Source: a virus
IMG/VR virus record: IMGVR_UViG_3300021181_000009
Span: 1-64,000 of that record
Reading direction: 5' to 3' (one strand)
DNA length: 64,000 nucleotides
Shown here: one piece after another, positions 61,136 through 64,000 of the stretch
Numbering within the stretch: position 1 is the first letter of the stretch
Layout of the letters: every line of letters begins with the position of its first letter
The notes under the pieces: model-generated
Database searches by the model: none
What the model was told of the DNA's origin: nothing
Seen by the model: the letters and a program-made list of their open reading frames with translations, nothing else
Translations under genes and position numbers: made by a program

Positions 61136-63167
61136 TAGAACTCGTGCCAGTCGTTGAAGCTGAACCCAATACGTCAACACCGTAACGGCCTTGATTAAAA
61201 TATTGCGAGCCGGTTGTGCCGAATGCATCTGACCCTGAACCAGTATTTCTCCATGTATTCGCTCCAGCAGCACCCAACAAGTGAGCAACTTGCATCATGC
61301 CGCCAACCGTGCCAGGATCGTCGCCTGGCTGGATAGCACCGTTCTGAACCATTGCATTGTAATTGCTTTGTGTATAATTAGTCATAACATTTTCTTGAAC
61401 TGTTGGATTGTTCAAAAAATCTTGTGCAGAATTGATACCATTTTGTCCAGTCCAAGCAGATGGATCATTGACTACGGCATTTCCTTCAGCATTATATGAC
61501 GCTGGCGAAATATAACCTTGACTTACTAATGCTGATGCTCCCATTTGATACTTTCCTAAATAATGTCCATTTGAACCACCTTGAACACTATAGTTATCTC
61601 CACTTTCATTATATCCGACTTGGGCTAGATATGCTTGTGTCTGAGAAGTAGACAGTGTTCCGATTGATTTACTAGGTGTCGGCTGATTTTGTAATACTGA
61701 TAATGGTGCACCCTTTTTAACACCTTTACCCGTCTGTGTTTTAGCAGCATCTTGTGATGGTGTTTGGCCGTTCTTAGTGGCAGGCACAGTTGATGTGAAT
61801 CCTGAGGTGGGCGCCTGGCTATTTGGATCTACAGGCCTTTGCCATGGTTCATGCGTGGGGATTTTTTGAGATACAGGATCACTTAATGATGGTGCTGATG
61901 GAACTGATGCTCCGCCACCATCATTCAATCCTATATGACTTGCATTGAAATTTAGTGTTCCGGGCGACGTCACATTTGTCCCTGATCCACTAGACATATT
62001 GAGTTGTGCCCCTGCCTTAAATAGCAAGTTACTTCCAGTTGTAAAGTTTGTATCTGCTTTACTATTCGCGTATAAATTACTTCCTTGTAGCTGCAAATTA
62101 CCTTTAGCATTTACTTGAAAGTTTCCACCTGCATCGATTCTAACATCCTTATCAAATTTCATATTTAAAGAACCATTCGCATGCAGATTAAAATCTCCCT
62201 GCACGAACATATTAAAATCACCAGCATTAGTTAATTCAATCCAGACTGTTCCTTTAGCGTTAGCTATGTAGACTACTCCTCCATTATCATGCATCAAAAA
62301 TTGATGGCCTGAAGATGAACGCAATCTGAACAATTGATTCTCACCAAATACATCACCATCGTCCATAACAAATGTGTGCCCACCTTGACGTGCTGCAACA
62401 TCAAAATCTGACTGTTGAAATGTTCCGTTTTGTAACTTTGCCGCAAATTCAGGATCTTGTGCTAAGTCAGGATCTCTCCGACCTGGAGAACTTATTCCAA
62501 AAACTGCTCCAGGAATATCTCGTTGACTACTGCTTGTAGTTGTACCACGTAAAGTATCTTTATCTAATCCTTGAGTCTGCAAAATTTGATATTGAACAGT
62601 ATGCAGAGGGTGAGGATTATTTAAAAAATCAGTCTTAGTTGCTAATGCATCAATTTTATCATTAAATTCTACAACAGGGGCGTCCGGAGCAGAGCTATCA
62701 GCTAAATTGGTGCTTGATGCAAGACCAGGTACCATATAATGATTTGTTCCGTCAGGTACACATGCAAACCAATAGCCACGATTCGGATCTCCATTAACAA
62801 ACATAACTAAAACAGTTGTTCCAGGATCAGGCGGCACAAACCACATACCATAGCTCTGTTTAGTGTACCCAAATTGATTTTGTTCTGTCTGTTGAGAATT
62901 TTTACCTGTATTAGGATTAACTACTCCATAAAAAGGTGTAGCGTAACTAACTGTTCTCCAGAATGTTGGATCTTCTGGATTTTGTGTAGCTGCGCTAGTA
63001 TCATTAGCACCTAATTCAGGAATATAAACTTGCAAGCGACCATGCCGAGCCGGGTCTACTACGTTTTTAACAATAGCTTCATATGGGCCTGCATCAATTC
63101 TAACACCTGGTGCAAGATTTCTGTCGTAAATATCATTTTGTTTACGACCAACTCTTTTATCTAACAT
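61131..63167 (-). CDS. gp5: Baseplate hub/spike protein, gp5-like, with C-terminal lysozyme-like domain
   Basis: 678 residues. Residues about 25-150 form the gp5/VgrG OB domain (RIDAGPYEAIVKNVVDPARH, GRLQVYIPELG, then MWFVPPDPGTTVLVMFVNGD). Residues 260-400 look like the repetitive triple-stranded spike (VWIELTNAGDFNMFVQGDFN, LHANGSLNMKFDKDV). After a Pro/Ser/Thr/Gln linker, residues 510-670 resemble a lytic transglycosylase/lysozyme-like domain (GYNESGDNYS with Glu521, GHYLGKYQMGASAL, MQVAHLLGAAG). T4 gp5 instead has the lysozyme between the OB domain and the spike. It should pierce and locally digest the cell envelope during infection. Confidence 0.85.
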   Translation of the reverse strand: MLDKRVGRKQNDIYDRNLAPGVRIDAGPYEAIVKNVVDPARHGRLQVYIPELGANDTSAATQNPEDPTFWRTVSYATPFYGVVNPNTGKNSQQTEQNQFGYTKQSYGMWFVPPDPGTTVLVMFVNGDPNRGYWFACVPDGTNHYMVPGLASSTNLADSSAPDAPVVEFNDKIDALATKTDFLNNPHPLHTVQYQILQTQGLDKDTLRGTTTSSSQRDIPGAVFGISSPGRRDPDLAQDPEFAAKLQNGTFQQSDFDVAARQGGHTFVMDDGDVFGENQLFRLRSSSGHQFLMHDNGGVVYIANAKGTVWIELTNAGDFNMFVQGDFNLHANGSLNMKFDKDVRIDAGGNFQVNAKGNLQLQGSNLYANSKADTNFTTGSNLLFKAGAQLNMSSGSGTNVTSPGTLNFNASHIGLNDGGGASVPSAPSLSDPVSQKIPTHEPWQRPVDPNSQAPTSGFTSTVPATKNGQTPSQDAAKTQTGKGVKKGAPLSVLQNQPTPSKSIGTLSTSQTQAYLAQVGYNESGDNYSVQGGSNGHYLGKYQMGASALVSQGYISPASYNAEGNAVVNDPSAWTGQNGINSAQDFLNNPTVQENVMTNYTQSNYNAMVQNGAIQPGDDPGTVGGMMQVAHLLGAAGANTWRNTGSGSDAFGTTGSQYFNQGRYGVDVLGSASTTGTSSN

Positions 63168-63177
63168 TGTTTAACCT

Positions 63178-64000
63178 TTATTGTCTTCTACTATTAGGAT
63201 CTTGAATTACTACTACATTCAATTCTGGATTCGGTAATGCCCCGTTGCCTCCTGTGCCGTTGCTACCGGGAGCCAGTATATCTGATACTGTTCCGGTGAA
63301 ATCACTAACAAACGGAGTTTGCCCTATTTGAACCACATTTGTAGGTGATGGTAAATTAGGAACTTGATCTACTGCATTCTCAACTAAATTATTTGCTGTT
63401 GAAATAGCCCCATTACCAATTGATGCACCTGCCAAGACTGATGCTCCGATTTGTGTAGAATTTATTCCCGACGGGGTATCATAACCAGTCACCGATCTTT
63501 CTGCACTAGTATCAGAATTAGTCGTCCCTTGCGCTGTATAATCATTAGTTTGATTAGGCAATCTGACCATACTTAGTTTTTGTGTAAATTGCCCGCTAGT
63601 GAACGTGGACGTTACTTGCAATACTCTATACAACCCATTAAAAACATTATTAGTTGCTTGATATGTCGTTTTTGATAAAAGTCCAGTATTCATATCATAA
63701 TCACCAGCAGATTTAAATGTTAATCTAACATCCACTTCTCCTGTGTCCATCGGAATAGAACCGTGTATATTGGATGCATTATTTCCAATATACAAAATAT
63801 CATCCTGCTTAATAAAATCAGGGTCACCTATAATTTCCATTGTTATAGACAACATATCAGATTGAGATTTAGATAACAAATTGGCATGCAAATCTGCTGC
63901 CATAGTTGTTCTAGTGTCTTTAAATGCATATCCCGGGGCTGTAGCAGACATTATGCCTGACACCGGTTGAAAACTACTAGGACTTATATTGCCCTGGGCA
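63178..64000 (-). CDS. Baseplate hub-region structural protein (N-terminus beyond window)
   Basis: The frame is open to the right edge. It can be read past the GTG at 63963 without a stop (upstream residues QGNISPSSFQP), so the protein is truncated by the window end and that GTG is internal. Visible part about 274 residues: LSITMEIIGDPDFIKQDDIL, then PMDTGEVDVRLTFKSAGDYD and FNGLYRVLQVTSTFTSGQFT. IIGDPxFIKQDD is a line I recall from hub or tail-tip proteins of T4-like phages. It ends 10 nt before the gp5-like gene, which fits a hub role. Confidence 0.55.
   Translation of the reverse strand, partial: AQGNISPSSFQPVSGIMSATAPGYAFKDTRTTMAADLHANLLSKSQSDMLSITMEIIGDPDFIKQDDILYIGNNASNIHGSIPMDTGEVDVRLTFKSAGDYDMNTGLLSKTTYQATNNVFNGLYRVLQVTSTFTSGQFTQKLSMVRLPNQTNDYTAQGTTNSDTSAERSVTGYDTPSGINSTQIGASVLAGASIGNGAISTANNLVENAVDQVPNLPSPTNVVQIGQTPFVSDFTGTVSDILAPGSNGTGGNGALPNPELNVVVIQDPNSRRQ

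Noticed and set aside
1-64000. tRNA genes, CRISPR arrays, insertion sequences or phage integrase
   Set aside because: No cloverleaf, no short regularly spaced repeats and no transposase or integrase motif was seen. Short non-coding gaps leave little space for them. This was by eye only.

Overview
The window is a densely packed, AT-rich piece (roughly one third G+C by eye, not computed) of a large T4-type contractile-tailed phage genome. The evidence is the baseplate set (gp5-, gp25- and gp6-like proteins), a phage dihydrofolate reductase - thymidylate synthase - dCMP deaminase set, T4-type late promoter octamers (one exact TATAAATA) and five free-standing homing-endonuclease-like genes. Nothing identifies the host; the small conserved proteins at 3613-4836 look like those of aquatic T4-like phages (from memory). 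No rRNA, tRNA, CRISPR or insertion sequence was seen, and no gene-free stretch exceeds about 150 bases.

Layout. 1-5705: the end of an unknown gene, a homing-type endonuclease, two ADP-ribosyltransferase-like (ART-like) genes, two related tail/virion proteins, three conserved small proteins and a second endonuclease. 5722-9166: DHFR, thymidylate synthase, a sugar-nucleotide epimerase/dehydratase and a DegT-type aminotransferase. 9171-17607: eight more ART-like genes in two runs, interrupted by a 963-residue protein on the minus strand built from degenerate glycosyltransferase-like repeats. 17604-19181 (minus): dCMP deaminase with a frameshifted tail and a PD-(D/E)XK endonuclease. 19216-25512 (minus, plus one virion protein on the plus strand): carbamoyltransferase and five SGNH-hydrolase-like paralogues. 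25550-39096: six radical SAM proteins, small companion proteins, an HNH-AP2 endonuclease and three GT-A-type glycosyltransferases. 39134-64000 (minus): fibre-like proteins, a third Vsr-like endonuclease, a 4425-residue structural protein and the baseplate genes gp6, gp25, gp5 and a partial hub-region protein.

How the genes may work together. The ten ART-like paralogues keep an Arg, a Ser and a Glu motif in the order expected of ADP-ribosyltransferases. All ten begin Met-Lys/Arg-Ile/Leu-Asn/Tyr/Phe-Glu-Ile/Leu, which contains the I/L-x-E motif cut by T4-type prohead protease. I infer that they may be packaged in the capsid and injected as host-modifying effectors, as T4 Alt is. The epimerase, aminotransferase, glycosyltransferases, carbamoyltransferase, SGNH proteins and radical SAM proteins together look like a surface-glycan or virion-modification system of unknown product. 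They lie next to, and mostly in the same direction as, the tail genes.

Expression. TAAATA-type late promoter octamers recur in front of gene blocks. At two divergent junctions (14175-14186 and 25531-25544) the two octamers fuse into a palindrome. At several genes the octamer lies only 5-6 nt before the start codon, which would give leaderless late messages.
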